NCBI RefSeq assembly: GCF_015207665.1
Contig: NZ_JADEWL010000049.1
Span: 1-44,691, forward strand
Length of the DNA: 44,691 nt
Source of the DNA: Plectonema cf. radiosum LEGE 06105
GTDB taxonomy: Bacteria > Cyanobacteriota > Cyanobacteriia > Cyanobacteriales > Nostocaceae
Direction: 5' to 3'
Shown: positions 28,714 through 37,908 of the stretch, in pieces
Position numbering within the stretch: position 1 is the first letter of the stretch
Layout: each line of letters starts with the position of its first letter
Made by a program: the position numbers and the translations under genes
Notes under the pieces: model-generated
Databases searched by the model: none
Told to the model about the DNA's origin: nothing
The model's input: the letters and a program-made list of their open reading frames with translations, nothing else

Positions 28714-30539
28714 GCCGCGTTCCTCATGCTCCTTGCAGAATCAATTACTCCGGGTGGTGTCTTCCATGCTGAAAGCTGTTTTTTATGCAGCTTAAACGTT
28801 TACAATAAATCAAAGGGCGATCGCCCACTCTTCAACCGCCGATCAGAATTTTTGGCATTGGTCGCAGTTTCCTGTTTCAACTAATGCCCCCAGTCATAAC
28901 AATCAGACAGCAAGCTGTTTATCCCTTTAGGGGAAGACTGCCTTGCGTAAATAAAGTCTTTTTGATTTGATGTGGGTCACTTCTGAGGTTGTGAAAAGTA
29001 AACACCATGATTAATGTCGTTACTTAAACTTTCGATTCCTATGAAAGAAAAATCAACTTTCCGGTTATGAATCAACTAGTACATATAAAGTAATATGTCT
29101 TGAGTAAGATTTTCCAGAAAGACTGTTCCGATTGTAGCCTGTTTCACAGAAATTGTACTATGCCTGACTGTGGTGTTCATAAAGTAATAAATTGATTTAT
29201 TGTCTGTTTTAGCAAAAACACATTAAAGACTGTAGGCTTATTGTGTAATTTTTTTCCAAACTTTTGAAATTACACCAATCCTTGATGAAGTCAAAAGCAC
29301 TCATATACACCGACTACACATCTATATCTATTTAATTGAAGGTGTTACGCACAACCTAATTCACCTGCAATTACCCTCTATTTTATAATTCGGGTCGCAT
29401 TTAAGTGGTTAGGATGATACGCGATTGCTGAGAATTTTCTCTTCACCGACAAATAATTTTGACAAAGATGACATTAAGACAGATGTATCGAGCAGAAAAA
29501 TATTCTTTTGCTAAAGGACGAAATATTTATTACAAATACTTTAGTACCTTGATCTCGAAACAGCTTTGGGTAAGACAAAATCTTACTTAACGAAAATTTT
29601 ACCTTTGAACGGACATTTTTTACCTGAAATTACAGATAAACTGCAATCAGACTCTTTGTAACTTAGGAATCAGTTGATTAAACCAATTCATTTATAAATA
29701 CACCTTAGCGCACCATTGAAATTTCAGCCTTAAGAAACTTGACAAATTTTGATGGTTGATACATACATATTCTAATCAATTACAATTCAAGTTTGACATT
29801 CAAAAGTATCGAAATTAAATAAATTAACACCCTTGCTGCATAGAATAAATGCAAAATTTGTAACTCAGCAGCTCGTAGTAGATTGCAGTATACTTTACAA
29901 TTTGGTTTTTATCATTCCCTGAGAACTATATTTTACTTCTATAGGAATTTTAACTCAGTAATATATACTCAAAATCTCGCGATTGGCGAAACAGTTAAAA
30001 AAACTATAAAGCCGCTGTGCTGGATATTCTGTTCATCCTTCACTTTATGTCTTCCGGAAGATTGACAAATTTAGTTTTTTCTATTCAGCACATGAAATTG
30101 AACAAATAATGTTGTGTAATTATAGCCACTAAGTTAATAAGAATACATATCGTAATTTTGTTGAGATAAAAGTATAAAATAAAATATTTTACTGAGATTT
30201 GACTGAAAAGAACTATTCTGGCTGTGTGCAGGGTACTCCCGTACTACGACGGTTGGGTTCAGAAGTCGGGTTTTGGCAAAAGTTGTAAGCGTGTTACAGA
30301 TATTTATATTTAAAACTATATTTAAAACTATATTTAAAAATCCGACTTCTTGATATTCGTTATTTTTGCTTGGGTGATTCGTTGGGTTTTGACCCCGGTT
30401 GTCCTGTTTTACGAATATTTTAGCCAAAAAACCGGACTTTTTAATAGTTTTTACAAACATGAAAAAAAGCAATCGGTAATTGAAAACTGCTTACCGATCG
30501 CTAATAATAAATAATTTGGAATCTAAAACCGAGCAGATA
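28714..30539. other. 1.8-kb region without a convincing gene, upstream of sigA
   Basis: Read on both strands, it has only short AT-rich frames with no recognisable product, including a 60-codon frame at 29883..30065 and a 112-codon minus frame at 30134..30472 that is built partly from GAAGTCGGG-type repeats. A HIP1 in a longer palindrome GGGCGATCGCCC lies at about 28816. Tandem ATATTTAAAACT units occur at 30306-30335, flanked by AGAAGTCGGGTTTT (30261-30274) and AAAATCCGACTTCT (30337-30350). The sigA-proximal part must hold its promoter(s). No tRNA, tmRNA or RNase P RNA was recognised. Confidence 0.5.
30261..30350. repeat. AGAAGTCGGG inverted repeat with internal tandem repeat
   Basis: AGAAGTCGGGTTTT (30261-30274) and AAAATCCGACTTCT (30337-30350) are inverted copies; between them three ATATTTAAAACT units lie in tandem. 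The same arms recur at 42795-43115. Confidence 0.75.
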
Positions 30540-33500
30540 TTAGATATCCAAATCTATGAGATCAAGTTTAGAACTGTGAGTTTCGATAAACTCACGACGA
30601 GGTGCAACGCGATCGCCCATTAAAATTGTGAAAATTCGGTCGGCTTCGGCTGCATCTTCGATTTCTACTCTTTTTAAAGTTCGGGTTTCAGGGTTCATAG
30701 TGGTATCCCAAAGTTGAGTTGCCATCATTTCTCCCAAACCCTTAAATCTTTGGATAGTATAGTTAGCATTTTGAGGGAACTCATTGGTAACTAAATTTTG
30801 TAATTCGCGATCGCTATAGCAATAATAGTGATTGCGCCCCCGTTCTACTTTGTATAATGGCGGACAAGCGATGTAAATGAAACCTTCTTGAACTAAAGCT
30901 TTTTGATATCTATAGAAGAAAGTCAATAACAAAGTCCGGATGTGCGCTCCATCTACGTCAGCATCAGTCATGATGATAATGCGGTGATATCGCAGTTGGG
31001 TTGAATCAAATTCTTCACCTTTAACACCTAAACCGAGAGCGGTAATTAAAGACTGAATTTCATTATTTTTGTAGATTTTGCTATCGTCGGTTTTTTCAAT
31101 GTTAAGAATTTTACCGCGTAAAGGAAGAATCGCTTGGAAACGTCTGTCGCGCCCTTGTTTGGCACTATTGTGTACGAATACGCCGCTTGCTAAAGCAAAG
31201 TTGTGGGTGTGAGGAACTTCGATGTCATAAACGTCTACAGGTTCGTCTAAACGTTCAATCTTGACTATACGATGGTTGTAGTTAGCAACGGCTTCATAAG
31301 CTGCCTTAGTATCGCTTTCAAAATAGCGTTGGCAGAATTTATCAAAGCGCAACAAAGACGTATCTCTTGTTTGCAGACGAAATTCTTGGTAAGCATCTAA
31401 GTCAAGGCTGCCTTGCTCTACTTCGATTTGTTTGAGTGCTGCAATTGTTTTACGGTAATAAGTTTGGTTGAGTGCTGCTAAACGTTTGGCGCGAAATTCA
31501 GGTGTCCACTGTTCTTGAGTTTTTTCTCGTCGCCATTCTAGTAATGTTTCATTCTTCCATTGTTGTTTGGCAATTTGCGAGCCTCTAAGACGTGCTTGAG
31601 GATTATTTGCAAAATAATTGGTAACTCTTTGGGATTGAGCTAACCGATTTGATTCATTGCTCCAATATTCTTGCTGCGCTTTGCTAAGTTGTTCGCGATT
31701 GGCAATGGGATATTCTTGGTTATTTTCGTAAAAATCACGCCATTTGCTTACCATGTAAGCTTTGTAGTTTTCCGAATCCCACTGTGCCTTCGCTTGTTGT
31801 GAAAGAATTTGCCGTGTTTGAGGTTGCTGCATCCGTTCGCTCATCTTGGCACGGAATTCTTTGCTTTGACGAATTGCACGACATTTATCAATCGTATCTT
31901 GACGATGTAATGTTTTTTTTATATGAGAGCGGTGTAAAGCTAAATGTTCTTTAGCACTCAAACGCTGAATGTTTGTAGGATTATTATTTAGTTTGTTGAA
32001 ATCAACATGGTGACAGTGTTCGCCGTCTGCCAATTGATAAACACGATTCCAACGATTATGCCAATCCGCTAAAACATGAGTAAACAACCAAGAATCGGAA
32101 CGAGGATTCCAAACCATTTCATAACCATCAATAGTAATTCTTGGTTCACTCGAATCGGATAATTTACGGTATAGCGGCATCAAAGAATCATCAGGCGTTA
32201 ATGATGCGGCTTGCTTATAACTACCATCACGCAACATAAAACGATGATCGGGAGTACAAATAATTGTTTCTCCATTGTCTAAAGTTATCTTCAGGACTTG
32301 AGCATTTGTCTTGGTGATACGAGGATTAATAATACGTTCGATGCTAATAGTACCATCATCACGAATCGTATAGCAGAAATGCTCTTTACCTATGGCTTGT
32401 TCGGCAACAATATCTTTAAAAGAAAGCGAACGTCCGTCAGCTAATGCTACAAGTGTATCGCCATCAAAACATCCCCCCGCAGAATCCCCTTCCACAAGAT
32501 AGATTTCTGATTCAGCCGGATCGCGAGTAGAACAATCGGCTAACTTACCTGGTAATGGTGAAGACTCTAGCACCGATTTGCGCCGTACCAATTCCCGTGC
32601 ATGACGAGCAGCTTCTGCGGCTTTAAATGCCTGAATTGCTTTCTCTAGAATGGTATCGACAACTTGGGGATGAAATTCTAAATACTCGTTAAGAGCTTCT
32701 CCCACAAAAGAATCAACGATTCCTCGAACTTCGGTATTACCTAATTTGGTTTTAGTTTGTCCTTCAAATTCCGGTTCGGGTACTTTGACTGAAATGACCG
32801 CAGTCAAACCTTCCCGCACGTGTTCACCGCTCAGGTTTGACTCGTTCTCTTTAATCTTGTTACGTTTGCGAGCAACACTATTTAAAGTGCGAGTCAGAAC
32901 TGCCTTTAATCCTTCTAGGTGAGTACCACCATCAACGGTACGGATATTGTTGGCAAAACCCAGCAAACTATCGGAGTAAGCGTCAACACACCACTGTAAC
33001 GCTACTTCTACCTGTACATTATTGCGCTCGCCTTGGACATAAATTATTTCTTCATGTAGCGACTGCTTGTCAGCATTCATATAAGCTACATATTCTTTAA
33101 TTCCGCCCTTATATTCATAAACTTCGACATGGGGTTCACCGTTTTTCAACAATTCTAAACGGTTATCTGTAAACGTAATTCTGACACCCGCATTCAAATA
33201 GCCTAACTCTCGCAAACGACTAGCTAGAGTATCGTAATCAAATTCGGTAACGGTAGTAAAAATTTGTGCATCTGGCTTGAAGCTAACACGGGTTCCAGTG
33301 CGATTTTCTTTATAGGGAACAGATTTTAATTCCGAAACCGCTGCACCGCGTTCGTAGCGTTGGGTATGTACCTTATTATTTCGCCAAATAGTCACTTCCA
33401 GCCATTCTGAAAGGGCATTTACTACAGAAACACCTACACCGTGCAATCCTCCAGAAACCTTATACCCGCCGCTACCAAATTTACCTCCAGCGTGCAATAC

Positions 33501-33785
33501 AGTCAATACAGTTTCTAACGCCGATTTTCCGGTTTTGGAATGTACATCGGTCGGAATACCGCGACCATCATCTGTTACAGTACAAGAACCATCGGCGTTG
33601 AGTACCACCTCTATATGGGTGCAGTAACCCGCCAAAGCTTCATCAACAGAATTATCTACTACCTCGTAAACCAAGTGATGTAGTCCTCTCGGACCAGTAG
33701 TACCGATGTACATCCCCGGTCGTTTACGAACGGGTTCGAGACCTTCGAGAACTTGAATCTGCTCGGCATTGTAACTGCTCGTCAT
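30540..33785 (-). CDS. gyrB: DNA gyrase subunit B containing an intein
   Basis: ATPase subunit of gyrase; 1081 residues as translated, 646 after splicing, the usual length. N-extein (1-438): GHKL ATPase with EVVDNSVDEA, DDGRGIP and GGLHGVGVSVVNALS; Lys in QTKTKLGN; then the TOPRIM start VEGDSAGG. C-extein (874-1081): SAKQGRDRRFQAILPLRGKI, the TOPRIM metal motif MTDADVDGAHIRTLLLTF, and a C-terminal RRxFI segment (RREFIETHSSKLDLIDLDI). The intein interrupts the TOPRIM domain between Gly438 and Ser874, so splicing is essential for gyrase. It is divergent from miaA across 399 bp. Confidence 0.96.
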   Translation of the reverse strand: MTSSYNAEQIQVLEGLEPVRKRPGMYIGTTGPRGLHHLVYEVVDNSVDEALAGYCTHIEVVLNADGSCTVTDDGRGIPTDVHSKTGKSALETVLTVLHAGGKFGSGGYKVSGGLHGVGVSVVNALSEWLEVTIWRNNKVHTQRYERGAAVSELKSVPYKENRTGTRVSFKPDAQIFTTVTEFDYDTLASRLRELGYLNAGVRITFTDNRLELLKNGEPHVEVYEYKGGIKEYVAYMNADKQSLHEEIIYVQGERNNVQVEVALQWCVDAYSDSLLGFANNIRTVDGGTHLEGLKAVLTRTLNSVARKRNKIKENESNLSGEHVREGLTAVISVKVPEPEFEGQTKTKLGNTEVRGIVDSFVGEALNEYLEFHPQVVDTILEKAIQAFKAAEAARHARELVRRKSVLESSPLPGKLADCSTRDPAESEIYLVEGDSAGGCFDGDTLVALADGRSLSFKDIVAEQAIGKEHFCYTIRDDGTISIERIINPRITKTNAQVLKITLDNGETIICTPDHRFMLRDGSYKQAASLTPDDSLMPLYRKLSDSSEPRITIDGYEMVWNPRSDSWLFTHVLADWHNRWNRVYQLADGEHCHHVDFNKLNNNPTNIQRLSAKEHLALHRSHIKKTLHRQDTIDKCRAIRQSKEFRAKMSERMQQPQTRQILSQQAKAQWDSENYKAYMVSKWRDFYENNQEYPIANREQLSKAQQEYWSNESNRLAQSQRVTNYFANNPQARLRGSQIAKQQWKNETLLEWRREKTQEQWTPEFRAKRLAALNQTYYRKTIAALKQIEVEQGSLDLDAYQEFRLQTRDTSLLRFDKFCQRYFESDTKAAYEAVANYNHRIVKIERLDEPVDVYDIEVPHTHNFALASGVFVHNSAKQGRDRRFQAILPLRGKILNIEKTDDSKIYKNNEIQSLITALGLGVKGEEFDSTQLRYHRIIIMTDADVDGAHIRTLLLTFFYRYQKALVQEGFIYIACPPLYKVERGRNHYYCYSDRELQNLVTNEFPQNANYTIQRFKGLGEMMATQLWDTTMNPETRTLKRVEIEDAAEADRIFTILMGDRVAPRREFIETHSSKLDLIDLDI
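31167..32471 (-). mobile_element. GyrB intein with HNH homing endonuclease domain
   Basis: Residues 439-873 (435 residues) of the translated GyrB. Splicing block A starts with Cys (CFDGDTLVAL); block B is ICTPDHRFML with the T-x-x-H; block F is VYDIEVPHTHNFAL; block G is GVFVHN with the penultimate His and final Asn, followed by Ser+1. Block sequence and insertion point match the Synechocystis GyrB intein. An HNH endonuclease segment lies at intein residues 152-180 (HCHHVDFNKLNNNPTNIQRL followed by KEHLALH). From 195 to 340 come repeated helical segments with a W in each (AKAQWDSE, QQEYWSNE, AKQQWKNE, TQEQWTPE), resembling NUMOD3-type DNA-binding repeats. All catalytic residues are intact, so splicing and possibly homing activity are expected. 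Confidence 0.95.
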
Positions 33786-34184
33786 GAAAATCTCCTGATT
33801 ATTGGGGCTTAAAGTCGCCTAAAAAAGCATAAAAGTCAAAAACACTCCCAAATTCTAGCACAAAAGCCTTACGGGCGACCCTAGAGCTATTAGAAGTGGA
33901 ATTTATTATAGGGGTTGTACCTGTTATTTATAACAGCTTTGTTGGTAAATGTTACTCTTTTGATTTCCCTCTCAGTAGGTTCTATGACTGTAAATAAAGG
34001 TTTTAACTGTGGAAAAAAGCGATTACAAGAAACTAAAAGTTAAAGGTTAAAAATTATTTCTTTTTAGTTTTGACCAAACGATTTTAGGTTGAAAAGATTA
34101 ATTTACGGTAAAATCAGTCATTCGTTTGAGAAAGTTTAAAATTCAGTGTTAGGAGTAGACTCATAATCAATTACAGATCAACCG
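33786..34184. other. Divergent intergenic region between gyrB and miaA
   Basis: A 399-bp AT-rich gap carrying both promoters. One short AAAGGTT repeat remnant occurs at about 34035-34048. I see no hairpin, operator or RNA gene. Confidence 0.5.
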
Positions 34185-35186
34185 ATGACAAAGTTAATTG
34201 TAATTTGCGGTGCGACAGCAACAGGTAAGTCTGGGTTAGCTTTAGCTTTAGCTCAGCGCTGTGGTTCGATAATTATTAGTGCTGATTCTCGACAAGTTTA
34301 CCGAGAATTCAACATCGGTACGGCTAAACCAACAATTACTGAACAAAAGTTAGTACCCCATTATTTAATTGATATATGCAATCCAACTGACACAATGACG
34401 GTTGCTGACCATCAACAACAAGTACAGAAGATTTTGGATTTTGGATTTTGGATTTTGGATTCTCCGTCTATCTCCCCATCTCTCCATCCCCTTGTCCCCT
34501 TGTCCCCTTGTTCCCTTGTCCCCTTGTCTCCCCATCCCCCCATCTTCCTAGTTGGTGGTACTGGATTGTATATTAAATCAATCGTGCGCGGAATGAAAAT
34601 TCCCAGAGTTGCACCCCAGATGGAGTTGCGATCGCAACTTGAATCCATCGGTCAAATCCAACTCTACGCTATGTTACAACAAGTTGACTCTGTTGCAGCA
34701 CAAAAAATTCACCCCCACGATGCGGTACGGACTTTAAGGGCATTAGAGGTATTTTATATTACTGGTAAGCCAATTTCTGATTTACAAGGAGAAAATCCAC
34801 CAGATTATCCAATTCTACAAATTGGTTTGGATTGTGATGTGGAGCATCTGACAAATCGGATTGCACGGCGAACGGAGAGTATGATAAAAGATGGTTTGAT
34901 TGAAGAAGTAGAATATCTTTGTCAAAAGTATGGGGTAGATTTACCTCTACTCAATACTTTGGGATATCAAGAAATTAAACGATATTTAAATGGAGAGATT
35001 TGTTTGGATGAAGCGAAAAAATTAATTGTTTTACATACACGTCAATTTGCTAAGCGTCAGCGTACTTGGTTTAGGAAAGATTCTTCAATTGAATGGTTTG
35101 ATACTGAGTCTCCAGATTTATTAGAACAAGTTTGGTTGAGAATCCAAGAGTTTATCGGAGATAAAATTTACCAGAATTTGACTTAG
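34185..35186 (+). CDS. miaA: tRNA dimethylallyltransferase with in-frame repeat insertion
   Basis: Adds the dimethylallyl group to A37 of tRNAs that read UNN codons. The P-loop GATATGKS (9-16), DSRQVYREFNIGTAKPT, HYLIDICNPTDTMTVADHQ, FLVGGTGLYIKSIVRGM, RTLRALEVFYITGKPIS and the C-terminal HTRQFAKRQRTWFRKD are all in place. About 34 residues (85-118) between QQVQKIL and the PIFLVGGTG motif do not belong to the family: they are encoded by TTGGATTTTGGA and CCCCTTGTCCCC repeats (see next entry). The frame is intact and the insertion lies at a surface loop position, so the enzyme is probably active. 45 bp before the SGNH hydrolase gene, likely co-transcribed. Confidence 0.94.
   Translation: MTKLIVICGATATGKSGLALALAQRCGSIIISADSRQVYREFNIGTAKPTITEQKLVPHYLIDICNPTDTMTVADHQQQVQKILDFGFWILDSPSISPSLHPLVPLSPCSLVPLSPHPPIFLVGGTGLYIKSIVRGMKIPRVAPQMELRSQLESIGQIQLYAMLQQVDSVAAQKIHPHDAVRTLRALEVFYITGKPISDLQGENPPDYPILQIGLDCDVEHLTNRIARRTESMIKDGLIEEVEYLCQKYGVDLPLLNTLGYQEIKRYLNGEICLDEAKKLIVLHTRQFAKRQRTWFRKDSSIEWFDTESPDLLEQVWLRIQEFIGDKIYQNLT
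34431..34538 (+). repeat. In-frame repeat insertion in miaA
   Basis: Within miaA, two to three GGATTTT-type units (34434-34460) and four CCTTGTCCC units (about 34488-34525) encode a Pro/Ser/Leu-rich stretch (LVPLSPCSLVPLSPH). GGATTTT repeats also lie between genes at 6015-6055, 11241-11275 and 19181-19212. Confidence 0.8.
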
Positions 35187-35231
35187 ATAAAAATCAAAAA
35201 TCAGATAAAAATATAACCTGAATTATCCGAA

Positions 35232-35981
35232 ATGAACAATACAATTCAGAATTTATTATTATTAATTTCTGTTAGTTTGAATATTTTATTTTTGTTATTT
35301 GCGATTTCGTTTCTTCTCCGAAAAGGGGGAATATTTTATCTCAAAAGTAAAATTTTTAATTTGAGAAATAAATCAGAAAATAAAGTTTGGAATATAAATG
35401 CTTATTACAAACATAAAAAGAGTCAATTTGAAATACTGCCTAAATCGAATAATTCTATTGTATTTTTAGGAGATAGTTTAACTGATGAAGGTGAATGGTT
35501 CGAGTTATTAGAAAATCCTCATATCAAAAATCGAGGAATTTCTGGTGATACTACGGCTAGAATATTAAATCGTCTAGATGCAATTATTAATACAAAGCCA
35601 AAACAAATTTTCTTAATGGTAGGTATTAATGATTTTGCAAATGAAAAGAAATCGATTGCAGAATTATTAAATGGATATCAAGAAATTTTGAGCGACTTAC
35701 GAACTCATACTCCAGATACACAAGTATTTATTCAAAGTGTTTTACCAGTAAATAATGATATAACGTTGTTTTGGCAAAATAACGATATTTTAGTGAAATT
35801 CAATTTGAAATTACAAGAATTAGCAAAAGAATTCAGTTACCAATATATCGATGTATATTCGCATTTAGTAGATTCCAACAATCAATTAGATGCTCAATAC
35901 ACTACAGATGGGGTACATTTAAATGGGAAAGCCTATTTAGTTTGGAAGGAAGCTATTGAAAAGTATGTTGCAGCAAATTAA
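35232..35981 (+). CDS. SGNH/GDSL-family hydrolase with N-terminal membrane anchor
   Basis: A 249-residue esterase/acylhydrolase. An N-terminal hydrophobic helix (LLLISVSLNILFLLFAISFLL, about 9-29) anchors it or acts as a signal. Catalytic blocks: I is VFLGDSLTDEGEW (Ser82), II RGISGDTT (Gly105), III VGINDFAN (Asn133) and V TDGVHLN (Asp226, His229). The substrate is open; relatives act on acetylated sugars or lysophospholipids. Downstream of miaA by 45 bp. Its stop overlaps the stop of the convergent Uma2 gene at TTAA. Confidence 0.9.
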   Translation: MNNTIQNLLLLISVSLNILFLLFAISFLLRKGGIFYLKSKIFNLRNKSENKVWNINAYYKHKKSQFEILPKSNNSIVFLGDSLTDEGEWFELLENPHIKNRGISGDTTARILNRLDAIINTKPKQIFLMVGINDFANEKKSIAELLNGYQEILSDLRTHTPDTQVFIQSVLPVNNDITLFWQNNDILVKFNLKLQELAKEFSYQYIDVYSHLVDSNNQLDAQYTTDGVHLNGKAYLVWKEAIEKYVAAN

Positions 35982-36751
35982 TCTAAATCATCTGGATTGA
36001 TACCCATTTCCCGCAATTTTGCTGCTAAAAGCTCTGCACGAGAAAGTGCTTGTTGTTTTTGTTGTTCTAGGGTTTGAGCGCGTTGTTCAGCGGTTTGAGC
36101 GCGTTGTTCAGCAGTTTGAGCGCGTTGTTCAGCAGTTTGTGCGCGTTCGTCTCCTGTTGGTAAAATCGTACCATCTTGGTAGCACCAGCGCAGCCAAGTA
36201 TCTTGTCTCGCTTCAAATTCTCCTTCCCACAAAGTTAAACCTAATCCAACTTGTTCTAACCATTTTTCGTTCGTTTCTTGATAGCGTCTTCCCACAAGTT
36301 GATATATATGAAACTGTTTTTCTCCTAATTGCTGACTTGGGTCATATACTATGTAGTAACTTGCTCGCATCTGTTCATAAGTTTTGAGCTTTTCTCCTAA
36401 TTCATCACCGATTTTATTCGAGACAATTTCAATTACAACTTCTGGGGATTTACCAAATTCCCAAACCATATAACAACGATTTTGTTTCTCCCACCAATTT
36501 TCTGGTACTTGAACATCAAAGCTGAGAAAAATATCAGGTACTATGGGGGGCTGTTTGTATGCATGGTAGATTCCGACATTTGCTGATGCTAAGAAAATTT
36601 GATTTTGTAAAGAACTGTAAAGAGAACTAACTAAAAGCCGTTGTTGTTTTTCAGATGCAAAGTTATCCACTGGGGTATCGTCTTCGGTAACTAATTTATC
36701 AGCGTCCGGGATATAAAAGTTATCCTCAGAGACTAAAATTTGTTCAACCAT
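35978..36751 (-). CDS. Uma2-family (DUF820) putative PD-(D/E)XK nuclease, paralogue 1
   Basis: A 257-residue member of the Uma2/DUF820 family, greatly expanded in cyanobacteria and assigned to the PD-(D/E)XK nuclease fold; cellular role unknown. Conserved PPIVPDIFLSFDV, PEVVIEIVSNKIGDELGEKL and KTYEQMRASYYIVYDP carry the Asp, Glu and Lys of the fold. The ATG at 36751 (MVEQILVS) is preferred over 36763 because it aligns with the paralogue at 42718 (MVKQTLID). The C-terminus contains four AQT(A/L)EQ heptads, a short coiled coil, then SRAELLAAKLREMGINPDDLD. It lies at one end of the dev-type cluster. Confidence 0.9.
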   Translation of the reverse strand: MVEQILVSEDNFYIPDADKLVTEDDTPVDNFASEKQQRLLVSSLYSSLQNQIFLASANVGIYHAYKQPPIVPDIFLSFDVQVPENWWEKQNRCYMVWEFGKSPEVVIEIVSNKIGDELGEKLKTYEQMRASYYIVYDPSQQLGEKQFHIYQLVGRRYQETNEKWLEQVGLGLTLWEGEFEARQDTWLRWCYQDGTILPTGDERAQTAEQRAQTAEQRAQTAEQRAQTLEQQKQQALSRAELLAAKLREMGINPDDLD

Positions 36752-36835
36752 AAAATTATCCACCGATTTCGCGTCTTTTTTCTAGTTTAATAAATTTTTT
36801 GTTAAGTTCGTGTTCTAAAATTAAATTAAATTAAA

Positions 36836-37546
36836 TTAATTTACCTTCATTGCAACATCAACACCGTCACGAACTAACCTTCCATCCTCCATATAAATGA
36901 TTCTATCTCCAATATCTAAAATCCGGTTATCGTGAGTAACTAATAAAATTGTACAACCTTGTTCTTTCGCTAATTTGTACATGATTTCCACCACATCACG
37001 TCCTGATTTTTTATCAAGTGCTGCGGTTGGTTCGTCAGCCAAAACTATTTTCGGATGACTAGCTAAAGCACGAGCAATTGCAACTCTTTGTTTTTGTCCT
37101 CCCGATAGTTTTTCTGGGTAATAATCAACTCGATTTCCTAAGCCTACTTGTTCTAAAATTGCTGTAGCTTTAGCACCAATATCTTGTTCTAAATATTTAT
37201 CATGCAATTCTAAAGACATTTGCACATTTTGTTTTGCTGTCAAGAAACTCATCAGATTATGTGCTTGAAAAATATAGCCGATATTTTGACGAATTTTAGT
37301 TAGTTGTTGTTTTTTCGCTCCACATATTTCTTGCTCTAAAATCTTTAAACTTCCTTCTTGTGCAGAACGTAAACCACCCATTAAAGTTAATAAAGTCGTT
37401 TTTCCTGAACCAGATGGACCAGTTAAAATTACTATTTCACCCTTATTAATAGTTAAATTGATATCGAATAATACCTGCTTGCGGAGATTTTTTTCACCGA
37501 AATAATGATTGAGATTTTTGACAGAGATTACAGGTTCTAATGACAT
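36836..37546 (-). CDS. devA: DevA-family ABC exporter ATP-binding protein, second copy
   Basis: ATPase of the TetR-linked DevBCA-type exporter, 236 residues. Walker A GPSGSGKTT, Q-loop GYIFQAHNL, signature LSGGQKQR, Walker B IVLADEPTAALD and VTHDNR are present. It is a paralogue of the ATPase at 109..810, with long identical stretches (LRKQVLFDIN, DEPTAALDKKSGRDVVE). It follows devC after a 362-bp gap, wide for an operon, so it may have its own promoter or be reached by readthrough. Confidence 0.92.
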   Translation of the reverse strand: MSLEPVISVKNLNHYFGEKNLRKQVLFDINLTINKGEIVILTGPSGSGKTTLLTLMGGLRSAQEGSLKILEQEICGAKKQQLTKIRQNIGYIFQAHNLMSFLTAKQNVQMSLELHDKYLEQDIGAKATAILEQVGLGNRVDYYPEKLSGGQKQRVAIARALASHPKIVLADEPTAALDKKSGRDVVEIMYKLAKEQGCTILLVTHDNRILDIGDRIIYMEDGRLVRDGVDVAMKVN

Positions 37547-37908
37547 AACTTATCTAATTAGTAAATAAAAAACATCTCAAGTATTAAAATTGATTTTCTT
37601 TGTCTACCTCCGCGTTTAATAAAGTCGCAATCTTGCAACAATAACGGGTGGAACTTCACTAAACTTACACCAACCAATCGAAACATTATTCAAATAAAAC
37701 GAATTATCTCTCTTCATCTCTTCCTCTGCGTTCTCAGCGTCTCTGCGGTTTTTAAAATCCATAATCTTCATCCCAACAGATTTCTTAAAAAAATATCCCA
37801 CAATCATGGATTAATCAATGAAAAAATAATCGTAATTAAAGCAACAGTTAATTCTATAAATATTGATTGAATTAGAATTATTATTGTTAATCATTTTATT
37901 TCTCAAAT
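37547..37908. other. Gap between devC and devA with a dispersed repeat
   Basis: A 362-bp gap. At 37721-37755 lies TCTGCGTTCTCAGCGTCTCT and flanks, a repeat very common in cyanobacterial genomes, with a GCGGTTTTT tail. The 63-codon minus frame at 37616..37807 is largely this repeat (RRDAENAEE) and I do not count it as a gene. No other feature seen. Confidence 0.6.

Noticed and set aside
29883-30065. 60-codon plus-strand frame in the sigA-gyrB gap
   Set aside because: No ribosome-binding site, no recognisable domain, AT-rich composition as expected by chance.
30134-30472. 112-codon minus-strand frame beside gyrB
   Set aside because: It consists largely of AGAAGTCGGG-type and ATATTTAAAACT repeats, has no recognisable domain and no ribosome-binding site.
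37616-37807. 63-codon minus-strand frame between devC and devA
   Set aside because: Its core (RRDAENAEE) is the translation of a very common cyanobacterial dispersed repeat.
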